DNA of 64,000 nt from Ipomoea triloba (Eukaryota > Streptophyta > Magnoliopsida > Solanales > Convolvulaceae): the NCBI RefSeq assembly GCF_003576645.1, contig NC_044919.1:27786591-27850590 (forward strand), in the 5' to 3' direction. This document shows, one piece after another, positions 22,691-34,739 of this stretch (positions are counted from its first letter, which is position 1; each line of letters opens with the position of its first letter). The notes under the pieces were generated by a model. It was not told the DNA's origin. It searched no databases and saw only the letters and a program-made list of their open reading frames with translations. Both the position numbers and the translations under genes were made by a program.

Positions 22691-23400
22691 TATTATATCG
22701 TTGGAGTTACAATATTTGAATAGTCTCAAACCTAAATATCTTTTCCTCAATGCTCAATATCCTCTACCCAAGTCTCACCATCCTATCTCCACCGGCAGGG
22801 CTGGGATTCAGGGATTGACATTTTGAGTTTTGGTTTGATTTTTTCATGTTTGGTTCGGGTTCAATATTTTAGTTTTGAAAAAAATAAAATCATTCAGGTT
22901 AAAATATTAGTTCAATTTAATTTGAAATAGTTCAATTTTGACTCAGATTTGATTTAGTTCAAATTGATAACTTGAACATTCTCACGTTCTCTAGTAGACT
23001 AGTACACATATTTATTCACTCTGTATTTATTTTTCACCCACTAATATTTAAATATCAAAATCTAAACCAATCAACCATGCGTATTTTAAATTTTTAAATC
23101 TAAAATAAGTACAAAATAAAAAATAAAATAAAAAAAGAAGAAGCAAGTCAACAATAATTAAGAGTAAACATTTACATAGAAAATAAAACATTCAATCCTA
23201 CATTTCTACCTGTGCAATATTCAACCAAACTAGTCACACATGAGTAGATATTAATAAAATATTAAGACCATCGAAATACATAAGAGAGTAATAGGAATCG
23301 AATGGGATGATGTACCTTAGCCAGCATTGTAGAAGAAACTACAACAACGAAGTGTAGAGAAAGTAGAAGAGAAGACCACCATCAATTAGCCTTCCAATCA
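22691..23400. other. Intergenic, no gene seen
   Basis: A segment near 22820-22985 is rich in TTTGGTTC/TTCAATTT motifs and resembles degenerate low-complexity transposon DNA. No coding evidence. Confidence 0.4.
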
Positions 23401-23410
23401 TTTTCACTCC

Positions 23411-24352
23411 ACCATTGTTTCACCGGCGTTGCAACCTTCACCTTCATTTGCGGTCTTTACTGCAAAGTAAGCAACATCGCAAGAAAAAATCAATTGTAAA
23501 AATCAGGGGAATATAGTTTAGGGGATTATGGTTAAATTTAGTATATGTATTTCGGAATGAGGAAGTTAGTGCGAATAGTTTAGGTGATTGAGACTAAATT
23601 TACTGTATATATTTGGGAAGGAGGAAGTTAGTACACGCAAGTTGCACGGAAATACATAATGGAGACAACCACCACTGTTTTGCCGGTGTTGCAACCTTCA
23701 CCTTCATCCGTCATATTTACTGCAAAGTCAACAACATCGCAAGAAAAAATCAATTGTGAAATTAGGGGAATATAGTTTAGGGAATTGAGGGTAAATTTAG
23801 TATATATATATTTGGGAAGGAGGAAGTTAGTGCAAATAGTTTAGGAGATTGAGGCTAAATTTAGTATAGAGTTAATGACCGATTTAGTCATTTGACTATA
23901 GCGAAATTACCGATTTGATCATCGACAATCATCCTTACTAAATTAAGTCCTCAACTTTGACAATCTTGCCCAATTTCGTCCTCCCATCAATTGAGTCGTA
24001 TGATGATAGACAATTTGAGCCGTAGGACAATAACGGAGGACGAAATTGGGTAAGATTTTCAAAGTTGAGGACTTAATTTGGTAAGGATGATAGTCGATGA
24101 CCAAATTGATAATTTCGCTATAGTCAAAGGGACCAAATCGATCATTAACTCTTTAGTATATATATTTGGAAATGAGGAAGTTAGTACACGGAAGTCGCAC
24201 GAAAATATATAATGGAGACACCCACGATTGTTTCCCCGTGCGTTGCAACCTTCACCTTCATTTGCTGTCTTCACCGCAAAGTCAACAACGTCACAAGAAA
24301 AAATCAATTGTGAAAATAGGGGAATATAGTTTAGGCGATTTGGGGTAAATTT
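23411..24352. repeat. Approximately 260-bp tandem triplication, third unit split by a MITE
   Basis: Three units each contain GTTGCAACCTTCACCTTCAT, CGCAAGAAAAAATCAATTG (third copy one base different) and GGGGAATATAGTTTAGG. The spacings are about 262 bp and, once the 292 bp of MITE plus duplication are removed, about 260 bp. No reading frame is conserved across the units. Confidence 0.82.
23869..24151. mobile_element. Palindromic MULE-type MITE in the tandem array
   Basis: Starts GAGTTAATGACCGATTTAG and ends with an inverted copy ending CATTAACTC. The arms pair over most of 283 bp. An exact 9-bp duplication TTTAGTATA lies at 23860-23868 and 24152-24160. Confidence 0.88.
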
Positions 24353-25018
24353 AATATAAATAACTATATATATATATTTTTTGGGAAGTATGAAGTTAGT
24401 GAGAACTGAGAACAATTTAGGGTATATATATACTATGAACATGGACCCAAACAATTTGAATACGAGTTCATGGCATAATAACCGTCCAAAAATTGAGCAA
24501 GCTTATGAGTAATATAAAGTAAGGTTGAAAACTTGATATATAAAAAATATAAAAAGAAGAAAATATAGAATTTAATGCTCCACTCTCCTCCACTGACCAC
24601 TGAGCCATGAATCCCCACTTTCCATTCGCAGTGTTCCCTTTTGCAGAGTGTCCTTTTTACCCCTCCCTCGTGTCTTTCAGAAAATAGAATAAAATCATAA
24701 CAAAATATTTAATTCAAAAAAAAAAAAGGGAGAGTATATTATAACGACAGAAGAGAGACGGACACCTCTCTGGATTTTCATTGGATTTCTCGACCTGCAG
24801 AAGAGAGAGAAAGAAAGAGAGAGAGTGAAAACCATCACACTCCCACTGTCCCGAAACGCTTGGGGGGGCATTGTTAATTCTGAGTGGGTGCGTAGGATAA
24901 GCAGCGTTGGGATGCGCACGATAAGAGTGTGCTTCCTTGTAGCCATGGCCAACTACTGATAAGCTCACTCTGAGAGTCTCTTGTTTTCCTAGCCGGGGGG
25001 GCTGTTTTGTTTGTGGGA
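24353..25018. promoter_or_regulatory. Upstream region of the neprosin-domain gene
   Basis: This should contain the promoter and leader of the gene starting at 25019. A purine-rich GAGAGAAAGAAAGAGAGAGA run at about 24801-24826 and GC-rich sequence from 24840 look like a plant 5' leader. No unambiguous TATA box could be fixed. Minus-strand frames over this stretch look like chance. Confidence 0.4.
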
Positions 25019-27719
25019 ATGGCGTATTTTAGCAGTAGACATTGCCGGAAGGGGAGGAGGACGAGGGTGGTAGCACTAGCTCTGTTCTTTCTCTACTTTT
25101 GCGGTTGTCTCGTGTCGCTATCTTGCGCTGCTAGGTTGTCGGCCTCCATGCAAAAGCTTGAGGTGCAGAAACACTTGAAAAGGCTAAACAAAACTCCCGT
25201 GAAAACGATTGAGGTAACACCCCCCTTCTACCGACATTTCTGTGCTTTTCTTGATTTTGCTCTTCAAATTTGATGGGTATAATAAAGTCTTTTATCCTGG
25301 GTAGCTCAAAATTTTTTGAGTATTAACCAGGAGTGATTTCTTGAATGGCTATCTGGGTTTTTAAGTGGAATGATTTTTCTCTGTTTTGGGATTGATTTCA
25401 TTTTCAGCCATCTTCTTTCTTTTATGCCTTCAATAAAGTAGAAGAAGTTTGCAGTGTTTAAATAGAAGTTATGGTTTGAGTATCAAGAAAATGATTGAAG
25501 TTAAGAACTTTATAGAGGTGTGGTTTTGATGAACTATAAACAGAGTCCAGATGGAGATATCATTGACTGTGTACACATCTCCAAGCAGCCAGCTTTTGAT
25601 CACCCATTCCTAAAAGACCACAAAATCCAGGTTCATTCTCCTTTTCCTACTTTTTTTTCCCAGTTATTTTAATATGTTGTTCTGATCATTTTACTTTGTG
25701 TTATTTCTGAAAATGTTCAGATGAGGCCAAGTTATCACCCAGAGGGGTTATATGATGTGAATAAGGAATCAATGGGACCTAAAGAAAGAACAGGCTCTAT
25801 TGCTCAGTTGTGGCACATGAATGGAAGGTGCCCTGATGATACCATTCCTGTAAGGAGGACAAAGGAAGATGATGTGTTGAGGGCGAGTTCGGTGAAAAGG
25901 TATGGGAAGAAGAAGAGTAGAAGCTTCCCTAAGCCCATGGGGAGTGATCCTGACCTCATTAACCAAAGTGGTCATCAGGTAATTCATTAACTTTTGTGAC
26001 CTTAGCCGGAAAAGGACCACAAAAAGGTAAATCAGCCTGTAGCTGACCAACTCAAACCAAGAAGGCTAGGATTGGAACTCATTAACATTTGTGACCTTAG
26101 CTTGAAAAGGACCACAAAATGGTAAATCAGCCTAAGTTGCCTATAGCTGACCGGCTCAAACCAAGAAGACTAGGATTAGAATTCGTGACTTGTGGTTACA
26201 AGTTTGTATCCTTAGCCAGGTTGGCTGGGATTACCCCTATCAAGAAAGTTTCTTGATTTGCCTTGCATTTGTGAATTTGGTTCTGACTGCTTTTGTTGAT
26301 GACTAGCATGCAATTGCTTATGTTGAGGGCGAGAGGTATTACGGAGCAAAGGCCACTATTAATGTTTGGGAGCCACAAGTTCAGCAGCCAAACGAGTTCA
26401 GCTTGTCTCAGCTCTGGATACTAGCTGGTTCTTTTGGCGAAGACCTTAACAGCATTGAAGCTGGATGGCAGGTATATTTTCCCCTAGTTCTTGTGATTTA
26501 AATTTTAAAACGAAGATACAATACCAAGATTTTATCGGCACCAGATACAATCTAATGGAATGACATATGTATCATAGGTGAGCCCGGACCTCTATGGTGA
26601 CAATAACACAAGGCTGTTTACTTACTGGACAGTAAGTTTACTGATTTACTGTAAATTTCTAATGAATACAAAAATTTACAGTCTTTGTAATCTTAATGAA
26701 TTTCACTGATGTTTCCCAAAAAAATCTGTAGAGTGATGCATATCAGGCCACAGGTTGCTACAACCTCCTTTGTTCTGGCTTTATTCAGACTAACAGTGAA
26801 ATTGCAATGGGTGCAAGCATCTCTCCTGTTTCTGACTATCAAAACTCCCAGTACGATATCAATATTCTTATCTGGAAGGTAAATTCCAAAAAATTTTCCC
26901 CTTCAGATTTCTATTAAGTGGTGGGCACCACCCACCACCTCTTGGACCGAGTTTAAGTGAGGTGAAGTTTATATGGTTCACTTGAATAATTATTGAACAT
27001 TATTGTGCAGGCAAAGTAGCTGAGCATATAATTGAGTAACTGTCACAAATAAAATCTTTGCTTGTAGTATATTGTGGAGAAATTTAGGAATGAATGAATT
27101 AAACACTGCAGTGCAGATATGTTAAAGAAGAGACTCTCTTTGTACATTATCATTACTATTGCACACACTGTTCCACTTGTGGCCGAAAACCTCGAGGGCC
27201 TTGTTCTCCACTCCACAGTATATCACTTATTTAGCTGAAACAGTTGATGATTACAACTTTTGGGCACTTTTCCTTTGCCAAAATTGCTACTTTTTTGGTT
27301 GATGATCAACCTCTTTGAATACTTTTTGGTTTTTCTTGTAGGATCCGAAAGGAGGGAACTGGTGGATGCAATTTGGGAATGACTACGTTTTGGGTTACTG
27401 GCCATCGTTCTTGTTCTCGAATTTAGGAGACAGTGCATCCATGATCGAGTGGGGCGGGGAAGTGGTGAACACGGAGGCGGATGGCAAGCACACGTCCACC
27501 AAAATGGGGAGCGGCCATTTCCCGGAAGAAGGGTTTGGGAAGGCGGGTTACTTTCGGAACATCCAAGTTGTTGATAGCTCCAACAATCTCAAGTCCCCTA
27601 AAGGCTTAGGCACATACACAGAGCAGTCCAACTGCTATGATGTCCAAACAGGCAGTAATGGGGATTGGGGTCATTACTTCTATTTTGGAGGCCCTGGTAG
27701 AAACCCTAATTGCCCATGA
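25019..27719 (+). CDS. Neprosin (DUF239) and activation-peptide domain protein
   Basis: Predicted secreted protein of 427 residues from seven exons: 25019-25213, 25544-25630, 25721-25978, 26307-26471, 26578-26631, 26732-26878 and 27342-27719. All splice sites are GT-AG and every exon is a whole number of codons. Residues 10-40 are a signal peptide ([19 protein letters not shown]). An N-terminal propeptide follows ([38 protein letters not shown]), then the C-terminal neprosin domain from about residue 180 ([49 protein letters not shown]). Neprosin of pitcher plants is a glutamate-type prolyl endopeptidase; most plant relatives are uncharacterised. Conserved glutamates are present (for example in YVEGERYYG), but I cannot assign the catalytic pair by eye. 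ATG 25019 is chosen because it opens the signal peptide. Length fits the family. Confidence 0.9.
25982..26187. repeat. Approximately 105-bp tandem duplication in intron 3 of the neprosin gene
   Basis: Two copies share GTGACCTTAGC, GGACCACAAAA, GGTAAATCAGCCT and CTCAAACCAAGAAG in order. The second is slightly longer. The duplication stays within the intron and does not touch splice sites. Confidence 0.75.
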
Positions 27720-29161
27720 AGCTAAAAAGTAAAAAGGAATTGTCATCATATCTGTATAACTCATTCAATGCACCAAGCACAGTCTAAATGTCTAATGCCT
27801 CCTCTAGTCTCTACCATCTTCTGTGTTAGTTTTATATACTATTACTAGGTTAAGTTAGTAGAAAATGTCAACTTTTTTTTCTAGAGCTTAGTTTTGACCA
27901 CCCTTCTTATATAGCCTTTTATTTAATTATTTTTTTTTAAATATTTTTTTTGAGTTTGGGAGTTCCTACATGCAAGTGAATGGCAAAGTGGACAAGTTTC
28001 TTAAAAGCTTAAAAAGAAAGTAGCCTGGCATTAGTTTTGTAAGTTTGACCTCGTATGTTCACACACCCCTCCCTTGATAATAATAAAAAAATTGTAATAA
28101 TTTTACATTTGGATTTAAAATATTAAATTTTTTCTCAAAGGAGTAGACCTATTATTGCGAATGCTATTCCATTTCAGGCTTATTCTACAAACCAAACGTG
28201 CCATAAGGAAAAGTGTAATACTTATAATGTACTCCGTAATATTTTACATAAAAAATTTTCAGACATAATATTGACCCGATCTGACCCTACTTGTATTAGA
28301 AATAAAGATTTGTTAAACGATCTTACACAAGTGTGAAACTAGATAAATTCTCCTAGATAGCATGGAAAGGGGAAACAAAGAAATAGACAATTCCTTCAGA
28401 AGTTTCGGTACATCATAACCCTTTCTTTTTGGAGTATTTTCCATTTAATTAGACAAAAAAATTGTTTGGAAAGAATTTTCAACCCCTCAAGTCTAATTGT
28501 TATAACATGTGGATCCTGATTAAAAAAATTATGTGTTTGCATTTAATATTCAGTTAATAAATTATGTGTCTAAATAAATTAAAGACACATAATAAATTAA
28601 CTACAAGCTCATAATAAGTTAACTGCAAACACATAATATACCATTATCATAGTTTATTATATGTACCCATAGTTAACTTGTGAAAATTAGGCAAATTATT
28701 CTGTGAATCCGGATCAAAAATACACAATTTACATATTGAATGTTCACAATTTGAATTGGGTACATGGTATAACTATTGCATCTTAAACTATTGGACCACA
28801 GCAACTGTTGAGATTGGATTGGTAAATACTTTGAGGCCCAAGAGATATGGGACTTCCCTTGTCTATCATGGACCAACTCTAGTGACAATTTCTGCTTCCT
28901 TTTTCTAAGGCAGCCATAAAATAATGATGCTGTGAGTTTTAAACACAAGCATGAAATCAGGGAAAACAAATGCATAAATAAAGACAATCTGAAAAAAGGG
29001 TATTAACATCAAAATGGGATGAGATTAGCACAGCACAACACATCATAGCCCAAATTTCTACTCCCTCAACACTATCTATCACTACTACAAGTTACCAAAA
29101 GGGAAATATCAAATCAATCTCCATCTCCAGCCTCTTCTCTTATCTTTTCCTCTCCCAAATC
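27720..29161. other. 3' flanks of two convergent genes
   Basis: The neprosin gene (+) and the DUF1639 gene (-) converge here. No coding region is recognised. A 104-codon minus frame at 28673-28987 has no family resemblance. AT-rich stretches near 28260-28340 contain fragments of the GTGAGAC-type MITE family. Confidence 0.45.
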
Positions 29162-30611
29162 TCATTCCGAGTCGCTTTCCATGCTTCCCATTGCCTTTAA
29201 CCCTCTTGGCTTCTGCAACACAAACAAAATCCAAAAAAAAAAACAGTCTTTGTTAACATGGTAGATAGCCCAAAACAACCATTTTTTAAAAGTATGAACA
29301 ATGGCTAAATACCTTCTTAGAAGTCTTCTTCTCCCTCACTTCATACCTCTCCTGGCACAGATCCGACAACCATGTACCTGGAGTCACCAACTGCAAGAAA
29401 AGAAAGGTGGGAGTTTGGTTAGGAATGAGATTACAGAGATATCAGAACAACCCGAATTGTAAAAAGTTTGTTTTCTTCTTTAGATCTACTTACAAGAATG
29501 GTTCTTTGAATCAACTTTGCCCTCTTCTTAGGCCTCTGAGGAAGTTTACAACCTTTCATGGCCATGAAATCTTCTTCTTTCTCTTTACTGGATAATGTGA
29601 CAAGCAGTTTTGGCCAAACCACCTTCTTCTTCTCCTCCCTCGAGTCCATAAATAACTTGCTATGCTCATCCAATCCTACCGATCCTCTCGTGGTGTAATA
29701 CCTATCTTCTTTCTCTGGAGACAATGTTGTTGTCTTTTTATTCTCGTGGTTTCCATTAGATCTATTCGTCCCCAAATCCCTATAACATCACAAGTTACCC
29801 AAAAAAATTTCAACCCATACTTTTCTTTCAGTACCACTCAAGCTTAAGTTTCATCCCGGTAGACTAATCCATTTTGGAAAATTTGGAATCTACGAACAGC
29901 TATTACTATCCGACCAACAAGATAAATACTAAACAATTCAAAATAGAAAAGAATCTTTAGACCTAGTCAGGAATAACAGTCACCATTTTCCAGAAGAGAT
30001 GATAGCATATGTATGTATTGACCAGATTGAATCCATTGTATAAACTCTATACTCTTAAATTCAATTCAATAACAGAGTAACTTTGTATAATTGTATCTAC
30101 TCAACCACTACCACTAACAGACCAAAACTCCATTTTAAGAAAAAACCATATATTAGCAGCTTTCCAACATTTTAGTAAATGATTACAAATCAAATCTCAG
30201 AGAATTTTCAGGGAAAAATTAAAACAGAGAGTACACAAATCTCCATCTGTACTGGAAAATCTAATCAAGATCCAAACTTCACCACTAAAAACACAAGAGT
30301 GAGTGTTGATTCACAGTTTATCCCACAAATTTTCTCAATAACCTAAACAAGAATATCATCACTAAAAATAATGCATCTATCAAAATTCAAAAGCAAATAT
30401 TCAGAGTTTCTTGTTGTTACCTGTTGATACGACAAGGAGATGAAGCATTAGCAGCAGCATTAGCCTCTTTGCTATTATCAACAACTCTAGATGTGATTTT
30501 CCTCTTCACCACACCCCCACCCCCATCCGATTTCCCATTTGAAACCGATTCCTTCACCTTCACCTTCATACATCTCAGTCTTTTCCTATTCCCCCACTGT
30601 AACTTATCCAT
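29162..30611 (-). CDS. DUF1639 family protein
   Basis: Predicted protein of 201 residues in four exons read leftwards: 30421-30611, 29494-29779, 29313-29390 and 29162-29212. All introns are GT-AG, and codons split across the first junction join to AGG. The C-terminal half holds the plant DUF1639 signature: LPQRPKKRAKLIQRTIL, then LVTPGTWLSDLCQERYEVRE, then KKPRGLKAMGSMESDSE at the end. The N-terminal half is basic and low-complexity (GNRKRLRCMKVKVKE, a GGGG run), with lysine/arginine clusters that could direct nuclear entry; no molecular function is established for the family. The start at 30611 opens the first exon and no upstream coding exon is evident. Confidence 0.88.
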
Positions 30612-31430
30612 ACTCCTCTTCTGTCTCTGAATATTTCTGTATTCTATATACCCTTCAACCAGATAACCATAAAGGCGGCCGTGAATTTATACAACAGATA
30701 GATTTTCACAGGAAAAACAGCAAAAAAAATTGCACTGAGTCCTACCAATAGATCTGCGGATATGACTTCAAATACTCTCCAGAAAATGTCTGCACTTCAG
30801 GAAAAAAAAATTTTAAAAACACTGGTCGTTATTGTAACTAATTCCCATGAAAAGGGACTAAACACACGGAGAAAAGATGATTACATGAGACATATAAAGA
30901 GGGAGAGCTATCTTCTGGAGCAGAAAACACCAAGAATTATGAGAAAAAGATTGGATTTTTTTTTATAAAAATAATTCTCTTCTCCTGAGAAGAAATCAAT
31001 GTTCTTTCTCAGGGAAAATTGAGACTAAAAGAGAAGAACAATTCCAATCTCCTTCAAGATCTTGTCTTTCTCTCTAGGAATCAGAGCAGTTGATGTGTTT
31101 GTGTAGAGTGATGAAGATATATATTTTTTCTCTTCTTTCGTCTCCTCCTTAACCTTAACAGTTGAGTGGTTTCTCTCTTTCTTTCTTGGTAAAGAGTAGA
31201 TTTAACTGAGATAAATCTTGGCCGTCGATGATGACTGGACGGCTAGATGGAATTCCCTCCCAAGTTCCAACTCACATAAGTAGACTTGTTAGGATATACG
31301 GTCACGTGACTAGCACGCTCACTCGTTCCTTTTATTTTATTTTTCTGCAACCAAAACCCTATTTTCCAGTATATTTGGGATTTTATTTAGGGAAATAAAC
31401 CGATTAGAAAGTCATTAATTAGCTAAAGAC
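30612..31430. promoter_or_regulatory. Upstream region of the DUF1639 gene
   Basis: The likely minus-strand leader and promoter. A pyrimidine-rich stretch at 31128-31190 (TTTCTCTCTTTCTTTCTTGG) reads as a GA-rich leader on the minus strand, common in plant 5' leaders. The plus-strand frame at 30762-30968 is not recognised as a gene. Confidence 0.4.
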
Positions 31431-31545
31431 CTTGTAGTTAAGTGTTATAACTTATAACCGTGGTTCTTCTCTAAACTGGAGATCACAGGTTCAAAATTTA
31501 AGTTTCAACATTCACTATTTTATTTTTCAATTTTTTCTGGTGAGC
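31430..31545 (+). mobile_element. SINE-like tRNA-derived fragment
   Basis: GACCTTGTAGTTAAGTGTTA resembles a degenerate box A head and CACAGGTTCAAAATTT a box B. No clear target duplication was found. Low certainty. Confidence 0.45.
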
Positions 31546-32109
31546 ACATCCACCTTAACTATCTTTTAATTGTTTCTTTAATTATTATCCTTTCTAATTT
31601 TTTTAATTGTAATTATAATTATTTTAATTTATAATTTAACTAAGCCAGTCAAAATTTTATTTAATTGATAATTATAAAATTTGAATTAAAATAGTATTTG
31701 ATTGAAATTAAGTTGTACTACATGTCACTCAAATAATTTACTAGTACATTAAAAAAATTGTTTATCACATAAAACATTAAAATTAGAATGTTTGAAGATT
31801 TTTTTATATATATAAAAAGGTTGAAAGTAGAGGTATTTATAGGGGAATTTTGAACATTTCAATTTTTTTTAAAAAAATAATAAATTATTGCTTCTATAGC
31901 TCTGCATGACTCCACTTGCACCCGAGGTGTTTCAGAGTGGTCGTCAGCTTAGCGATCATTTCGAATTTTTCTCTACTAGCAACCACTTTGAAACATCTTA
32001 GGGGCAAGTGAAAGGCATGCGCTTTATGTGCTTCCCAAGTACGAATTTTCTTCCTTTTTTTTTTTTTTACTAAAAAAACAATTGTTGTAGTAGAATCTAA
32101 TTTTTTTTA

Positions 32110-33534
32110 GAGCAAATTGCCATTTTGGTCCACTGACTATAGGGGTCCTCTTAATTGCACTCCACGACTTTCAAAAGTGTTAATTGCATACCATGACTAT
32201 CCAATTTTTGTCAATTTTGGTCACTCCGGCCAAATTTCCAGCCAAATCTCACCGGAATTTCCTAAACCCTAAAATAACAAGGGTATTTTGGTAATTTCAC
32301 ATTCTTGTCTTCTTCTCCGGCGACCTCCCACTTTTTCTTGCATTTTTCCGGCGACGCCTTCACGATGAACAGAGTAGCAGATCGACGACATCACTCCTAG
32401 GCATAATTATTTGACATTCCGCACGACGCTTTCTTCCCTTTCTCTGCAAAAATGTCACACTCCGTTAAACACTTCATTATTTTCTGTTTAGTTGTTCTCT
32501 TCGCCTTTCTATCGCCCACAAACTGGACTACGCTGGAGGCTCATACATTATACATATATATGAACCAGGAACTTGACAACATGGTGTAGCAAAACAGCAT
32601 GAATTTTCAAAAGAACTGATTCTCAACAAGTACTATAATTTCAGCAATACAAAACTTTCGCAGAACTATAAAATTGCTTACACAACATATAAGTTCGATT
32701 CATCTATACATTTGTATTGAATAAAAAATGCTTGACTTGCTCTATATATGATAAGGAGATTTGTTGTATCCCAAAATTGTACATATATTTATCAATAGTA
32801 CTAGATTTGAGTCCTCAATTGCAGCAACAATTTCTGCATGCTCTCTAGTTTCTGAGCCAGTTGTTTAAAATTCTCGAACTGCTCTGCTGAAGTTTCTAAA
32901 CTATGTAGCCACTCCCCAAGCGCTGCACACCTAGCCTGTGTTTCCGATAATGACTCCGGTAAACGTTGCCGTCTCCGACAGATCCGAAAACCTCTAGGGA
33001 TTCGTCGAGTCATCAATCGCAACCCGCAACCCGACTGTGGCAACATCAGGTCTAAATCACAGTGCCTACAGAGTCTAAAATGCGCCATTGATTACTCCTG
33101 CTTCGCCATTGTGAAATTAGTTGCCGTATTAGATTACTTTTCAATGCTCTGGTAAAAATTTTGAGATCTATGTTTTACTGTGCGAGGCTTTGAGATTTCT
33201 ATTATTTTGATTTTCAAACCCCCCCAATAAAATAATGAAGTATGGATTATGGAGAGAACTTATTCCATTAAAAAAATATCATGTTGTTACGTATTGGGTG
33301 TCGCCGGAAAAAATGCCAGAAAAAGTGGGAGGTCGCCGGAGAAGAAGACAAGAATGTGAAATGACCAAAATACCCTTGTTATTTTAGGGTTTAAGAAATT
33401 CCGGTGAGATTTGGCCGGAGTGACCAAAATTGACAAAAATTGAATAGTCAGGGTATGCAATTAACACTTTTGAAAGTCGTGGACTGCAATTAAGAGGACC
33501 CCTATAGTCAGTGGACCAAAATGGCAATTTGCTT
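32110..33534. mobile_element. Long-TIR MULE-like element (Pack-MULE candidate)
   Basis: The left arm begins GAGCAAATTGCCATTTTGG and is inverted at the right end (CCAAAATGGCAATTTGC). The arms pair over roughly 240 bp, including GGACCCCTATAG and CTCCGGCC blocks. The interior has unique sequence with an open frame on the minus strand. T-rich flanks make the target duplication ambiguous here, but the sister element at 38058-38988 has a 10-bp duplication. No transposase is encoded. Confidence 0.82.
32801..33088 (-). CDS. Hypothetical 95-residue ORF inside the MULE-like element
   Basis: Not recognised. The frame runs from ATG 33088 to a stop at 32801. The N-terminus is Cys/His-bearing (FRLCRHCDLDLMLP), then arginine-rich (RRIPRGFRICRRRQRLPES), and the C-terminus is an amphipathic helix likely to form a coiled coil (LGEWLHSLETSAEQFENF, then LAQKLESMQKLLLQL). 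The composition is more protein-like than nearby random frames. It may be a captured host-gene exon or a chance frame. No promoter or intron signals were established. Confidence 0.35.
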   Translation of the reverse strand: MAHFRLCRHCDLDLMLPQSGCGLRLMTRRIPRGFRICRRRQRLPESLSETQARCAALGEWLHSLETSAEQFENFKQLAQKLESMQKLLLQLRTQI

Positions 33535-34320
33535 TTTTTTTTTTAATTTTGCCAACTCATTCATAGGTCATTGGTAAAAAAAGAAAAAATGAATAGAGGT
33601 TATTAAGTCAACATAAAAATCACTCTATAACCTCCATAGGAAGTGCTTTTAGGTGAAGCTTTTTATTAACTCTAGCTTTAGTCAATTCATAATACTTCAT
33701 AATACTTCTAATTTTTTTTTAATGTTCTTGTTGTTAGACCTGTCAAAACGGCCAACTTGGCCTATACAAGCCAGCCCATCACGAGCTAGTAAATATACAG
33801 TGGGGCAGCGAGTGGGCTATTCTTAGCCCAACCTAATGATCACTTTGAATTCTTCTTGTTGATGTACAACGGTCTAAAATTGGATCATTGTATGGAAACA
33901 TGAGAAATTCAAAGTGGTTGCTAGACTAGCAACCACTTTGAAGCACCTAGGGGACAACTGAAAGCCACGTGCTTGCTAAGGCACCCGTGTGCTTTCCTCA
34001 TGTGATTTTTCTTTTCTTTTTTTCTTTTTCTTTTTCTTTTTTTTTTTTTACCCAAAAATCAATTGTTGTAGTAGAACATAATTTTTCGATTTTGCCCACT
34101 CATTCTTGAAGATTTGGTAAAAGAATTTTTTTTTTAATCAAATGGAGGTTACTAAGTAACATAAAAGTCACTCAAAAATCTCCACATGGGTGCTTTTAGA
34201 GTTTTAGGTGGAGTTTTTTCGTTTCGATACGTGTTTTTTTTTTTAGAGCTGTCAAAATGGTCAATTTAGTCCATACAAGAGCTCGTCACGGGCTAACAAA
34301 TATATGACATAGGGTGACAG

Positions 34321-34430
34321 AGTATTTCCAACAATAATCTATTTCCGAGCAAGGAAAGGATTATGAGACAAATGGCATGCTTCTTGTACCATATGCCAAT
34401 TCAGATATTTAACATGTTGAATTTCACACG
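34321..34430. repeat. Copy of FKBP intron-5 sequence
   Basis: TATTTCCAACAATAATCTAT, GAGACAAATGGCATGCTTCT and ATATGCCAATTCAGATATT closely match 36754-36858 inside the last FKBP intron. This indicates a local duplication or a shared transposon end about 2.4 kb away. Confidence 0.75.
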
Positions 34431-34449
34431 AATTTTGTGTATGGTATTA

Positions 34450-34735
34450 GAAATTAATAATATACATAATTATATACTAGAATAGTAGAATACACATAAT
34501 CTCTAAATAGAATACACATAATCATAAGCCTAAGTATTATGATTTCTGTTTCATGAGGCATGACATTCAAATCATTAATGTACAAAATTATATGTTAGAA
34601 TACACATAATCTCTTAATAGAATAAACTGAATCATAAGCCTAAGTATTATCATTTATGTTTCATGAAGCATGGCATTCAAATCATTAATGTACATAATTA
34701 TATATTAGAATACACATAATTTCTGAATAGAATAC
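34450..34735. repeat. Approximately 127-bp tandem repeat, about 2.3 copies
   Basis: Units share AGAATACACATAATCTCT, CATAAGCCTAAGTATTAT and GGCATTCAAATCATTAATGT. No reading frame is maintained. Confidence 0.82.
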
Positions 34736-34739
34736 ATAG

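Larger units (their letters stand above)
31860..34250. repeat. Duplicated unit of about 330 bp, left copy split by a MULE-like element
   Basis: The unit containing GCAACCACTTTGAA, CAATTGTTGTAGTAGAA and TTTTGCCNACTCATTC occurs uninterrupted at about 33920-34225. It also occurs split at about 31960-32108 plus 33545-33665, either side of the element at 32110-33534. The uninterrupted copy is an empty site. A C/T-rich tract (TTTTCTTTTTC) at 34010-34050 marks the right copy. Confidence 0.75.

Noticed and set aside
24695..24968. Two minus-strand frames upstream of the neprosin gene
   Set aside because: They overlap each other in different frames in a GA-rich leader region and show no domain.
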